Positions 10,367-19,624 of a stretch of DNA of 64,000 bases are shown one piece after another. How positions within the stretch are numbered: the first letter of the stretch is position 1; each line of letters begins with the position of its first letter. The position numbers and the translations under genes are program-made. The stretch is from Phycisphaera mikurensis NBRC 102666 (GTDB lineage: Bacteria > Planctomycetota > Phycisphaerae > Phycisphaerales > SM1A02), in the NCBI GenBank assembly GCA_945878575.1, contig CAMDUB010000001.1, positions 62,001-126,000 on the forward strand. Direction: 5' to 3'. The notes under the pieces are model-generated. The model was not told the DNA's origin. It made no database searches and saw only the letters and a program-made list of their open reading frames with translations.

Positions 10367-10440
10367 AGGCCGCGGTGGGATTTGAACCCACGAATAACGG
10401 ATTTGCAATCCGTCCCCTTAGGCCACTTGGGTACGCGGCC
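10367..10440 (-). tRNA. tRNA-Cys (anticodon GCA)
   Basis: Acceptor GGCCGCG/CGCGGCC, T-arm GTGGG-TTCAAAT-CCCAC, anticodon stem-loop GGATTGCAAATCC (GCA), U73 discriminator typical of tRNA-Cys; CCA not encoded. Confidence 0.95.
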
Positions 10441-10540
10441 GGCCGAAGTCGTATAGTGGCACAGCACTCGCTCCGCGTCAACGCAAACAGCGATCCGCGC
10501 CACCAAGATTGCAACGAATCACCCACTTCTGCCCCTTCGG

Positions 10541-11632
10541 ATGATCCGAAAGACCCCAAACCTCGCCTCCGCCCTGCTTATCGCCCTCGCGGCGACCCCC
10601 TGCGCCGCCCAAGTCGGTGGCGGGCAGTCGAACCCGTTCGGTCGCAACAGCATGATGCCGACCACGGCAGCGCCCCAAAGCACCGCCAGCCCCGAGCTCC
10701 TGAAGCGCTCCAAGCCCGAAACCCCGCGCGTGCAGTCGGACGCGCCCGTCCTGAGCGAAGGAACCTTCCTCGCCAGCGTCAAAGGCTTCTTCGCGCCGTC
10801 GCTGCGTGAGCCTGGCCTGCTGACCTTCCGCCTCAATGACCGCATGGTGACCAGCGCACCGCGATCGCTCTTTGTGATGCCGTGCGATCACGCCGATGAT
10901 GTGAAAGCCATACTCGATGATCCGCGCGTGGACTCACCGACCCTCTTTGAAGTCACTGGCTCTATCTACGAATGTGATGACCGTTCCTACTTGCTGCCAG
11001 TAGCAGTCGTGGCGCTCCGTGCACCACCAGCGCCCGGCATGTTGGCACGGATCGCTCCCGCAGAACTTCGCCGTGCATCGGTACAGGCAGAAGGCCCACG
11101 TCCACCGCGGATTGAGGCCTATGCGGATCTTGCCTCTGCGGAGCTTGCTGCAACTCCAAACCGACACGCACCGGATGATCGACGTTCGCACGAGCCGAAC
11201 ACCGCCATCTTCACTGGCCTGGATGATGGCTTCGCGGATTCGCTGGAGCGATCGCTTGACGCCGGTATCGCCGCAAGTGGCATGGGGATTGCCGTCAAGC
11301 GCGACATCGTTCAATACGACCGTAGCCTGTTGCTGCCGCCCGCAACACGCTTTCAGGAACGCCGTGCATCCGTGCTGCGTGATCCGGTCACCGGCGTGTG
11401 GCGCGCGCGGCTTGATACCGCTCGCGCGGGCACTGGAGCACATGACGGCGCGGAAGTTTCTATGGAAGTGCTGCCAACCAAGGCACTGCACAAACTGGAG
11501 AAGTTGATTCGGCAACGCCCGATCGGCACCACCTGGCTACTGAGTGGCGAAGTGGTTGTTTCCAAGGAGCGCACTTACTTGCTCCTCACGCGCGCGATCG
11601 AAAGTCCGATCCACAAATTCATGTCGCCGTAA
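10541..11632 (+). CDS. Secreted hypothetical protein with two similar motifs
   Basis: Signal-peptide-like MIRKTPNLASALLIALAATPCAAQ; no recognised domain. Confidence 0.75.
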   Translation: MIRKTPNLASALLIALAATPCAAQVGGGQSNPFGRNSMMPTTAAPQSTASPELLKRSKPETPRVQSDAPVLSEGTFLASVKGFFAPSLREPGLLTFRLNDRMVTSAPRSLFVMPCDHADDVKAILDDPRVDSPTLFEVTGSIYECDDRSYLLPVAVVALRAPPAPGMLARIAPAELRRASVQAEGPRPPRIEAYADLASAELAATPNRHAPDDRRSHEPNTAIFTGLDDGFADSLERSLDAGIAASGMGIAVKRDIVQYDRSLLLPPATRFQERRASVLRDPVTGVWRARLDTARAGTGAHDGAEVSMEVLPTKALHKLEKLIRQRPIGTTWLLSGEVVVSKERTYLLLTRAIESPIHKFMSP

Positions 11633-11702
11633 TGGGGCCCATGCCTCGCGCATGACGCGCCTCGCGCGCCGCAGCGGCAGTCCCGTTACGCTTGGCGCCA
11701 TC

Positions 11703-12170
11703 ATGGCAACCAAGAAGTACCCCACCGCGACGATCGAGACTGAACATGGCACCATCGAGCTGGAGCTCTGGGACGATGTTGCGCCCCACCATGTGGCGAA
11801 CTTCCAGAAACTTGCCAAGCAAGGTTTTTACCTGGGCACCGGGTTTCACCGCATCATTCCTGGCTTCATGATCCAGGGCGGCTGTCCGAAGGGTGATGGC
11901 ACCGGCGGACCCGAGTGGAAACTCACTGCAGAGTTCAACGATCGCCCGCACGAGAAGGGCGTCGTCTCCATGGCGCGTTCGGTTCATGAAGACTCCGCGG
12001 GCAGTCAGTTCTTCATATGCCTCAACAGCGCGCCGCATCTTGATGGCAAGTACACGGCGTTCGGCAAGGTCACCAAGGGCATCGAAGCCGTTGACGCTAT
12101 CGCTGCACTTGAATGCGCGAACGATCGCCCGGTTGGGGGCATTCCCAAGATGCTCAAGGTGACTGCGTAA
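11703..12170 (+). CDS. Cyclophilin-type peptidyl-prolyl cis-trans isomerase
   Basis: FHRIIPGFMIQGG, GSQFFICLNSAPHLDGKYTAFGKV. Confidence 0.96.
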   Translation: MATKKYPTATIETEHGTIELELWDDVAPHHVANFQKLAKQGFYLGTGFHRIIPGFMIQGGCPKGDGTGGPEWKLTAEFNDRPHEKGVVSMARSVHEDSAGSQFFICLNSAPHLDGKYTAFGKVTKGIEAVDAIAALECANDRPVGGIPKMLKVTA

Positions 12171-12240
12171 ATCTTTCGGCCGCGCGCAGCGCAGCATCGA
12201 CACAGCGGCGCATCAGTCCAACGCTCACAGCCATCGCGCG

Positions 12241-13104
12241 TTACGGCTTCCAGTTGGACAACAAGAGTCCTAGGTCGGCGCCGTCCACAATTCCATCGCG
12301 ATTCAAGTCCGCTGGACCGGTTCCGCCCCATGCAGCCAGCAGAATGCCCATATCCACGCCGTTGATCTTGCCGTCGCCGTTTAAATCGCCGGGTGTTGCT
12401 GATGCAAGCGTGTAAACCACGGTGATTGTTGGGTGGTGGGTGATGTCGGAACTTTCCCGTGCATCAAAGCGCTTTGCGGTTTCCAGCGTGGCTTCGTTGC
12501 CCACCATCACCCAACCGTAGTTGACGGCGGGTGTATCGAGCCAGGCTTGAACATCCGCTACCAAGGCGGGGACAGTGGCCCATGTGTAGAAGCCCACGGC
12601 ATTCACGCTCTTGGTGGCACTGGCGGTGGGAACAAACACACCACCCGGAACCGCCCATGTTGACGTTGGCCAGAAGTTGTATGTCCACGTGGCGTCGTTC
12701 ACTTCGGGACTCGTGCCGCCGCCGCCGAATGCAAAGCTGGTTCCCTCACCCCACGGAGCAAGCATGCGATGCAACTTGCAGTCGTTCGCGCCGGAATTGG
12801 TCTGACTCATGTACGCCTTGTAGCTCACCGAAAGAATGGTGGAGCCAGCAGGAATTGCTGAGAGATCAAAGCGCACCACTGCTCGACGCAACGTACCGCC
12901 GCCATTCACGCCGACTCGACCGCAGTAGATGTTGTAGGCGGCACCCAATGCGTATTGCAGACCGTCATTCGGTTGAATCAGCGTCACATCGGCAACTGAT
13001 CGCAGCACTGCTGTGTCAGCGACCGCTGTTGATGCACAGGGCGCAGCACACGCCACTGCAAGTGCCGCGAGTCCAACATGATGACGAGAAGGACGCGGGG
13101 CCAT
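12241..13104 (-). CDS. Secreted DNRLRE-domain-like protein with dockerin-like C-terminus
   Basis: RRAVVRFDLSAIPAGSTILSVSYKAYMS... DVQAWLDTPAVNYGWVMVGNE; C-terminal GDLNGDGKINGVDMGILLAAWGGTGPADLNRDGIVDGADLGLLLSNW. Confidence 0.82.
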   Translation of the reverse strand: MAPRPSRHHVGLAALAVACAAPCASTAVADTAVLRSVADVTLIQPNDGLQYALGAAYNIYCGRVGVNGGGTLRRAVVRFDLSAIPAGSTILSVSYKAYMSQTNSGANDCKLHRMLAPWGEGTSFAFGGGGTSPEVNDATWTYNFWPTSTWAVPGGVFVPTASATKSVNAVGFYTWATVPALVADVQAWLDTPAVNYGWVMVGNEATLETAKRFDARESSDITHHPTITVVYTLASATPGDLNGDGKINGVDMGILLAAWGGTGPADLNRDGIVDGADLGLLLSNWKP

Positions 13105-13157
13105 GAGTTCAGAAGTCTGCATTGAATGCTGGCGGAGGCAGGCGATGACGGTACGAA

Positions 13158-15023
13158 TCAACCCCAATTTCCAAGCAGGATTCCCACATCGCTGCCGCCA
13201 ACGGTGCCGTTGTGATCCAGGTCAGCGGGGCCAGGGCCGCCCCAGCCCGCCAACATGATTCCAAGATCCGCACCGCTCACCAAGCCGTCGCCATTGAGGT
13301 CGGCTGGATTACCGCCGCCGATGGTGGCGCTCAACGTGGCAACAATCTGCGTCGCTGCGGCACCGGGGACATTTTCATCGCTGACTTGAATGGTGGCGTT
13401 GGCGGTGTAAACACCAGGGGTCAAGCCGGTGGGATTGAAGCGCACGCGAACGCTTCCTGGCGTTGCGCCGATGCCCGTGGTCGCACCACTGACGTAGGAG
13501 AACGGGCCGGCAGGAATCTGCACGGAGTCAATATCGAGGGTCGCCTGATCGGTGCTGAAACCAAAGTTTGCAACCGCGATCAACTCATCGACCGCGGGGC
13601 CAGCAACCGTGGCGATCATGGGGATGGTGACCGTGTTGGCATCAGCAGTCGTCGAGAACGAAGCATTGCTGACCCGCAACACTTGCACGCTCACTGGCAG
13701 CGCGATGCTGGGATTCTGAACAGCCTCGTTGCTACTTGTCACCGTGGCGGTGCCAGTACGCAGGCCAACCGTTGCAGTGATGACGGGGACGTTCACCGTG
13801 GTGTAGGAAGGCGTCAACACCGCGGATCCGGAAAGAGCGCCGGAAAGCACTCCGGTACCGGTGACGGTGTAGTCAAGCGCGTCCACGCCGATGACATTGT
13901 CGCCAGGAGCATCGTTGGCGACGCGCACTTGCGCGACAACAGCGGTTGCGCCTTGCATGACACGCGTGGGCACAGTGCCGAGCACCGCGGTGTTCCATGC
14001 TGGTACTTGGAAGTCTGCCAACACGGGCATGTGGTCGGCAGCGGCAAAGAGGTTGGCGGCAAGCGTATTGGAGCGCGCCGATTCGCCGGGGAAGTACGAA
14101 TTTGCCCCAGTATTGATAGCGAGGTTGTAGTGATTGCCGTCATTACCCACACAACGGTAACTCCCAGGAATGAAGGCGAGACCGTTGCCGTCCATCATTT
14201 GCGTGGTGGGAAGAATGAAGTCAAAGCGATCGTCAACTCCGCCACCGATCAGGCCGTCCGCAAGAATGTCGCGCGGGCTCTGTGTGTGCTTCCGGGCATT
14301 GGTCGCGCCGGTCCAGTTGGCGGTACCCAGTGGATCAACTGCAGCACCGTTGCCCGCCGCCATGAACGCGGCGTAGCCGCTCTCGGTGTTGGTGTAGAAA
14401 TTCATATCGCCGCAGTAGAGGGCGCGGACGCCAGCACCCAGCGCATCGCAATTTGAGCGCAGTAACTGCACGCCAGCGAGGCGAGAATCCACGTTGGCAG
14501 TGCCAGTGGAAGCCTTCAAGTGCGATCCGTACACGTAGAAACGCGCGGCGGTTGATGTGTAGCCGTTCAACTGAAAGAGCCAGCGATCGGAATCTCGACT
14601 TCCACCCGTTGGCAAGTCCACGTGCCCCGACGGAATTTCGGTCATCAAGTCTGTTCGATAAATGACGGCCTCGGCGCCGCTCGCTCCGTCTTGGCCAGCA
14701 CCGGTGTAGGTGGCAAGCGCGTAGGTGTAACCCGCCGGCGCCGATTGATTCACCAAGGCCAAGAGAGGCACCGGATCGGTCGTGCGTACTTCGGAGAACT
14801 GGAACAGCGCCACGGGCGCCGCGTAACCGGCGACGTTATCTGTGTGACATGACGCGATCACCGCCTTCAGTGCCACCTGGTCGCCCGCGAGACCCGTGCA
14901 GTTGTAAACAACCACACGGAATTGCGCGTTGGCTTGCGACGCAACCGCCATCACGCCACCAACAACACAGGTGACGACCCAACGGGAGAAGCGTCCGAGA
15001 ACGGGATCTGTTGTTTGGCGCAT
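13158..15023 (-). CDS. Secreted endonuclease/exonuclease/phosphatase-like protein with dockerin-like C-terminus
   Basis: FRVVVYNC, VYGSHLKAS, LYCGDMNFY, DDRFDFIL, ADHMPVLADF motifs of the EEP fold; C-terminal ADLNGDGLVSGADLGIMLAGWGGPGPADLDHNGTVGGSDVGILLGNWG. Confidence 0.82.
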   Translation of the reverse strand: MRQTTDPVLGRFSRWVVTCVVGGVMAVASQANAQFRVVVYNCTGLAGDQVALKAVIASCHTDNVAGYAAPVALFQFSEVRTTDPVPLLALVNQSAPAGYTYALATYTGAGQDGASGAEAVIYRTDLMTEIPSGHVDLPTGGSRDSDRWLFQLNGYTSTAARFYVYGSHLKASTGTANVDSRLAGVQLLRSNCDALGAGVRALYCGDMNFYTNTESGYAAFMAAGNGAAVDPLGTANWTGATNARKHTQSPRDILADGLIGGGVDDRFDFILPTTQMMDGNGLAFIPGSYRCVGNDGNHYNLAINTGANSYFPGESARSNTLAANLFAAADHMPVLADFQVPAWNTAVLGTVPTRVMQGATAVVAQVRVANDAPGDNVIGVDALDYTVTGTGVLSGALSGSAVLTPSYTTVNVPVITATVGLRTGTATVTSSNEAVQNPSIALPVSVQVLRVSNASFSTTADANTVTIPMIATVAGPAVDELIAVANFGFSTDQATLDIDSVQIPAGPFSYVSGATTGIGATPGSVRVRFNPTGLTPGVYTANATIQVSDENVPGAAATQIVATLSATIGGGNPADLNGDGLVSGADLGIMLAGWGGPGPADLDHNGTVGGSDVGILLGNWG

Positions 15024-15153
15024 CTAAGTAACAATAGTCCCGAACGCACCCAATTCAATACCCCACTTGGTCGGATTCGCCGCAGTACCCTGCGCGACCC
15101 CGGATTTGTGGTCCCGGAACCACGCCAGACACCTCACCGCAACGGAGAAATGC

Positions 15154-17043
15154 ATGCGCTTCGCCACCATTGTCACCCTGCTTGCCGCCACCCTCGCCTT
15201 CGCCCCTGCGGCTCGCGCCCAGCAGGTGGAGCCTGAAGTCTTCACACTTCCCAACGGTATGAAATTTCTGCTGGTGCCGAGACATGACCAGCCGAACACC
15301 GTGGCGGCCGGCTGGCTCGCCAAGGTGGGCTCCGTCAATGAGCGCCCCGGCATCACTGGCATCAGTCACTTCTTTGAACACATGATGTTCAAGGGCACCG
15401 ACGCCATCGGCACCCGCGATTCCGCGCGCGATGCTGACTACCGCGCCCGTCAGAAAGCGATCCGCGACAAGATCAACCAACTCACTTGGAGCGCACAGTA
15501 CGACAGCTACTTCAAGGGAAGCATCGCCGACGCATGGGATGCCAAGAACGACACGCCGGAACTGGCGCGTCTGCGCGCAGAGTTGAAGTCGCTGATGGAC
15601 GAGCAGCAAGGCAAGGCGGGCGACGCGGAAATCAAGCAGCTTGAAGTTGAGCTTGCCAAGACCGACGCTGCCACCCCAACCGGCACGCAGCGCAAGGCCG
15701 ACCTGGAGAAGCAGATTGCCAACCTCAAGGCGCAACAGACCGCGCTGTCAACGATCGTCAAGGATGAGTTCGACAAGATCTACACCGCAGCCGGTGGCAC
15801 GGGCATGAATGCCTTCACCAGTTACGACCTCACCTTCTACTTCATCAATGTGCCCAGCAATAAGTTTGAGCTGTGGGCTTGGATGGAGAGCGATCGCCTC
15901 AACAACAGCGTGTTCCGCGAGTTCTACAGCGAGCGCGATGTGGTGCATGAAGAGCGCCGCCTGCGCACGGAAAGCACGCCCACTGGTGTGTTTCAAGAGC
16001 AGTTCGACAGCATGTTCTGGATGGCCAGCCCGTATTCGTGGCCGGTGATCGGCTGGACCAGCGACCTCAACAGTTACGACATGGACGAGGCGATGAAGTA
16101 CTGGAACACCTACTACCGCCCCAACAATCTTGTGGGCATCATTGTGGGTGACTTTGATCCAGCCGCTGCTAAGAAGACCATCAGTACCTACTTCAGCCGA
16201 CTGGAGCCGGGCAAAGTTGCACCGCCACCAGTGGTGACGCTTGAGCCAAAGCAAGGCGCAGAGATGCGCATGATGGCTGAAGCGGAAACGCAGCCACAGG
16301 TGGAGATCCGCTACCACACCGTTGGCTTCCAGCACAAGGATTCCTATGCGCTGGATGTCATGAGTTCAATCCTCAATGGTCGCACTGGTCGTCTGTACAA
16401 GGACATGGTTGAAGGCAGCAAGGTGGCAAGCAGCGCCGGCGCGCAGCAAGACTCACGCAAGTACGCCGGAGCGTTTTCGTTTGACGCGGAGACCAAGGGT
16501 GATTCCACTCCGGCGCAGTTGGAGGAAGGCTGGTACGCGGAACTGAAGAAGTTGCAGACCGAAGCAGTCCCAGCGGGGGAGTTGCAGAAGGTAAAGAATC
16601 AGGCAATGGCAGACAGCTATCGCCGCTTGCAGAGCAACTTCTTCCTGCTCATCCAACTGGCACAGGCTGAGGCCCTTGGCGATTGGAGCGAAATCAACAA
16701 GGAAAGCGCCAAAATTCAGGCAGTGACTGCCGAAGACATCAAGCGTGTTGCGAACCAGTACTTCGACAAGACCAATCGTTCGGTAGCCACCTACACCCGC
16801 AAGGCGGGCGCCACGGTGGCGGCTGATCCAGAATTGGCTGCCTTGCCGGGCCCGATGCAGGGCATGGCACGTCAAGCTGCCAAGAAGATCAGCGAAGAAA
16901 AGGATGCCGGCAAATTGAAGGAAGGTCTGACGCAGTTGCGTGACCAAGCAGCGCAGGTGCCACCGCAAATGGCACCCGTGATGGAGTACCTCTTGAAAAA
17001 GATGGAAGCGCGGATTACTGAGTTGGAGAATTCCGCCAAGTGA
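15154..17043 (+). CDS. Zinc-dependent M16 peptidase (catalytic-type subunit) with helical insertion
   Basis: Signal peptide; HFFEHMMFKGT (HxxEH); downstream VVHEERR; long charged insertion after the active-site helix. Confidence 0.92.
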   Translation: MRFATIVTLLAATLAFAPAARAQQVEPEVFTLPNGMKFLLVPRHDQPNTVAAGWLAKVGSVNERPGITGISHFFEHMMFKGTDAIGTRDSARDADYRARQKAIRDKINQLTWSAQYDSYFKGSIADAWDAKNDTPELARLRAELKSLMDEQQGKAGDAEIKQLEVELAKTDAATPTGTQRKADLEKQIANLKAQQTALSTIVKDEFDKIYTAAGGTGMNAFTSYDLTFYFINVPSNKFELWAWMESDRLNNSVFREFYSERDVVHEERRLRTESTPTGVFQEQFDSMFWMASPYSWPVIGWTSDLNSYDMDEAMKYWNTYYRPNNLVGIIVGDFDPAAAKKTISTYFSRLEPGKVAPPPVVTLEPKQGAEMRMMAEAETQPQVEIRYHTVGFQHKDSYALDVMSSILNGRTGRLYKDMVEGSKVASSAGAQQDSRKYAGAFSFDAETKGDSTPAQLEEGWYAELKKLQTEAVPAGELQKVKNQAMADSYRRLQSNFFLLIQLAQAEALGDWSEINKESAKIQAVTAEDIKRVANQYFDKTNRSVATYTRKAGATVAADPELAALPGPMQGMARQAAKKISEEKDAGKLKEGLTQLRDQAAQVPPQMAPVMEYLLKKMEARITELENSAK

Positions 17044-17087
17044 AGTGCTGCACTGCATCACACGCCAGACATACACAGGAACACACC

Positions 17088-18794
17088 ATGAAGAACATCG
17101 CCACTATCGCTCTCCTTGCCGCCAGCGCAGCATTTGCTGGATGTGCATCACCGCAGAACACTGCCACAGCCAAGGAAGGCAACGCCGATACCAAGGCTGT
17201 TGCCAAGACAGGCACTCCGTCTGAAGCCAAGACCGATGCCAAAACCGATGCCAAGACCGTTGCCATGACTGATTTGCAGCCGGCAACGAAGGCCAAGATG
17301 GATGCCACTCCCGTCGCACCGGTTGCGTGGGTTGCAGACCGTTCCGCCAAACTTCCGGCTCGCCCGGAAGAGTTGAAGTTTGCCGCACTTGATTTCACTC
17401 CCCCCAAGGCGAAGGACTTCCGACGCACGCTGCCAGACGGCACCACCGTCTACATGGCACCGAGCAAGGAGTTTCCGCTGGTGTCACTGACGCTGACCTT
17501 TAAGGGCGGACAGTGGCTTGATCCCAAGGACACGCCTGGACTCACCGCAGTGATGGCGGCGATGACGCGTACCGGCGGTACCGCCACCATCAAGCCTGCA
17601 GACTTGGACGAGAAGTTCGACTTCCTTGCCACCAATGTTGGCGTGAGCGGTGGTCAGGGTGCAGTGATTGCAAACATGAACACGCTGAGTTCCAACCTCG
17701 ACCAGAGCATGACGCTCTTCTTCGACATGTTGCGCAATCCGGGCTATGACCAGGATCGCCTGAACATCATGCGTGGCCAAGCAACCGAAGGCATGAAGCA
17801 ACGCAACGACGAGGCTGGACAGATCCTCGGTCGCGAGTGGAGGTACCTGATCTTTGGCGAAGACTGCTTTGAGAGTCAGCAGGCCACCAAGGATGGCTGG
17901 GATGCCATCACTGTGGACAAGTTGCGTGCGCAACATGACAAGTTGATTCAGCCAGGGAATGTCATCATCTCCGTCACCGGCGACTTCAATCCCGATGACA
18001 TGATGAAGCGCCTTGCGGCGGGCATGGACGGTTGGAAGCGCGGCGATATGGCCGCAAATCCACCGGCTCCAACCAATGTGTTCAAGCCAGGCGTGTACCG
18101 CGTTGCCAAGGACATTCCACAGGGCAAGGTTCGCATTGGTCGCCGCAGTATTCAGCGCGACGATCCGGATTACTTCAGCGCCGAGATGATGAATGAGATT
18201 CTTGGTGGTGGTGGTTTCACCAGCCGCCTGATGAGCAACATTCGTTCCAACGAAGGCTTGGCGTACAGCGTCGGTTCACGATTCGAAGCAGGCGTGTACT
18301 ACCCGGGTCAGTTTGCCGGCGCGTTTGAATCGAAGAACGGAACCGTGGCGCTTGCCGTCAAGTTGATGCGCGAAGAGTTCAAGCGCATGCAAGACGAGCC
18401 GGTGAGTGCGGAAGAACTGGAGATTGCCAAGAAGAGCTTCATTGAAGCTTTCCCTGGTCAGTTCTCCAGTAAGGATGCCACGCTGGGAATCTTTGTCTCT
18501 GACGAGTGGACCGGACGCGACCCTGAGTATTGGCAGCGTTATCGCGATTCCATTCAGAAGGTGACCGCGGCTGACATTCAGCGGGTTGCGAAGAAGTACC
18601 TGAACTTTGATGACATGGCGGTGATGGTGGTCGGCAAGTGGGACGAAATTGCCCCTGGCGACCAGACCGGCCGCGCCAAGATGTCTGAGTTCTTCGGCGG
18701 CAAGAGTATGGAATTGCCGCTGCGCGATCCGATGACGATGAAGCCAATGGATACACCAACGCAGAGCGACGCTGCGCCGGCTCCGAAGTCATAA
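17088..18794 (+). CDS. M16-family lipoprotein lacking the HxxEH motif
   Basis: Lipobox AFAGC; M16 fold with SRLMSNIRSNEGLAYSVGS; the equivalent of HxxEH reads LTAVMAAMTRTGG. Confidence 0.9.
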   Translation: MKNIATIALLAASAAFAGCASPQNTATAKEGNADTKAVAKTGTPSEAKTDAKTDAKTVAMTDLQPATKAKMDATPVAPVAWVADRSAKLPARPEELKFAALDFTPPKAKDFRRTLPDGTTVYMAPSKEFPLVSLTLTFKGGQWLDPKDTPGLTAVMAAMTRTGGTATIKPADLDEKFDFLATNVGVSGGQGAVIANMNTLSSNLDQSMTLFFDMLRNPGYDQDRLNIMRGQATEGMKQRNDEAGQILGREWRYLIFGEDCFESQQATKDGWDAITVDKLRAQHDKLIQPGNVIISVTGDFNPDDMMKRLAAGMDGWKRGDMAANPPAPTNVFKPGVYRVAKDIPQGKVRIGRRSIQRDDPDYFSAEMMNEILGGGGFTSRLMSNIRSNEGLAYSVGSRFEAGVYYPGQFAGAFESKNGTVALAVKLMREEFKRMQDEPVSAEELEIAKKSFIEAFPGQFSSKDATLGIFVSDEWTGRDPEYWQRYRDSIQKVTAADIQRVAKKYLNFDDMAVMVVGKWDEIAPGDQTGRAKMSEFFGGKSMELPLRDPMTMKPMDTPTQSDAAPAPKS

Positions 18795-18849
18795 AGTTCT
18801 TGGTGTGAGCGCCGAGGTCTCAATCCTCAGGCTTGCAACGAGTCCTATT

Positions 18850-18898
18850 GCAACAGCGCCACAGTGAACGCTTCACGCGCTCATTGTGGCGCTGTTGC
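18850..18898. terminator. Long inverted repeat between convergent genes
   Basis: GCAACAGCGCCACAGTGA / TCATTGTGGCGCTGTTGC, 18-bp arms with one G-T pair, 13-nt loop. Confidence 0.7.
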
Positions 18899-19552
18899 GT
18901 TGAACTGCACACCGTTGATGGCGGACACGCGACCGGCGGTCACTCCCGCGGCGATGTCACTGATGTAGACGGTGGGATCATCCGCAAGACCGAGCGCTGC
19001 CAACGCGCCGTGCACGTTCGGAATGACCTTGCGCACTCTTCCAACAATCACGGTGAGGCGATCCTTCCGCACGTTGTAGGTGATGAATATGGTGGATGGG
19101 TTCCCAGCGGCAAGGACCGGCTGGCTGCCAAACGCAACGAAACTGTTTCCGTTGGAGCTGTAACGAATGACCAGGCCACTCAGACCGCCAAACGAACTGC
19201 GGTAGGGATCAAAGTACGGGTTGACATACATGAACGGCATGGTGTTCACGGAGAAGAACCCCTGGCTGCCGTTGGTCCCGGCTGCAAGCGTCGGTCCGGC
19301 AGCGGCCGAAGCCGCAGTGGGATCGGCTGGCGTGCGAAGCCTGACCGAAAGCATCCAGCTGCGATGAAAGTTGACCGTGCGATCGACGGTGATAGAAATA
19401 TTGAAATCAGTGGCGGCGCGGCACACGGGCGTCGCTGCCAACACGGCGAACAGACTGAGGAGGAGCGCGGACAGGAGGCCTGAGTGACCACCCTGCTGGA
19501 GGCTGCGCGCCGTGCGAGCGGTCAGGGTGGTCACATTGGCTTGGGGACTCAT
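18881..19552 (-). CDS. Secreted hypothetical protein
   Basis: Hydrophobic leader LLSALLLSLFAVLAATPVCRA; no recognised domain; stop codon lies inside the inverted repeat. Confidence 0.65.
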   Translation of the reverse strand: MSPQANVTTLTARTARSLQQGGHSGLLSALLLSLFAVLAATPVCRAATDFNISITVDRTVNFHRSWMLSVRLRTPADPTAASAAAGPTLAAGTNGSQGFFSVNTMPFMYVNPYFDPYRSSFGGLSGLVIRYSSNGNSFVAFGSQPVLAAGNPSTIFITYNVRKDRLTVIVGRVRKVIPNVHGALAALGLADDPTVYISDIAAGVTAGRVSAINGVQFNATAPQ

Positions 19553-19624
19553 GCTGACCAAGGGTACGCCTGCGGTGGCGCGGGGGTTCGCTGGACCTGA
19601 CATCCCGCCTATCCTTTACCTCTT

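Noticed and set aside
10375-10809. 144-aa plus-strand ORF
   Set aside because: Runs through tRNA-Cys antisense and out of frame with the supported secreted protein at 10541.
13212-14456. 414-aa plus-strand ORF
   Set aside because: Antisense to the EEP/dockerin-like gene; His/Arg/Gly-rich composition typical of GC-rich shadow ORFs, no motif.
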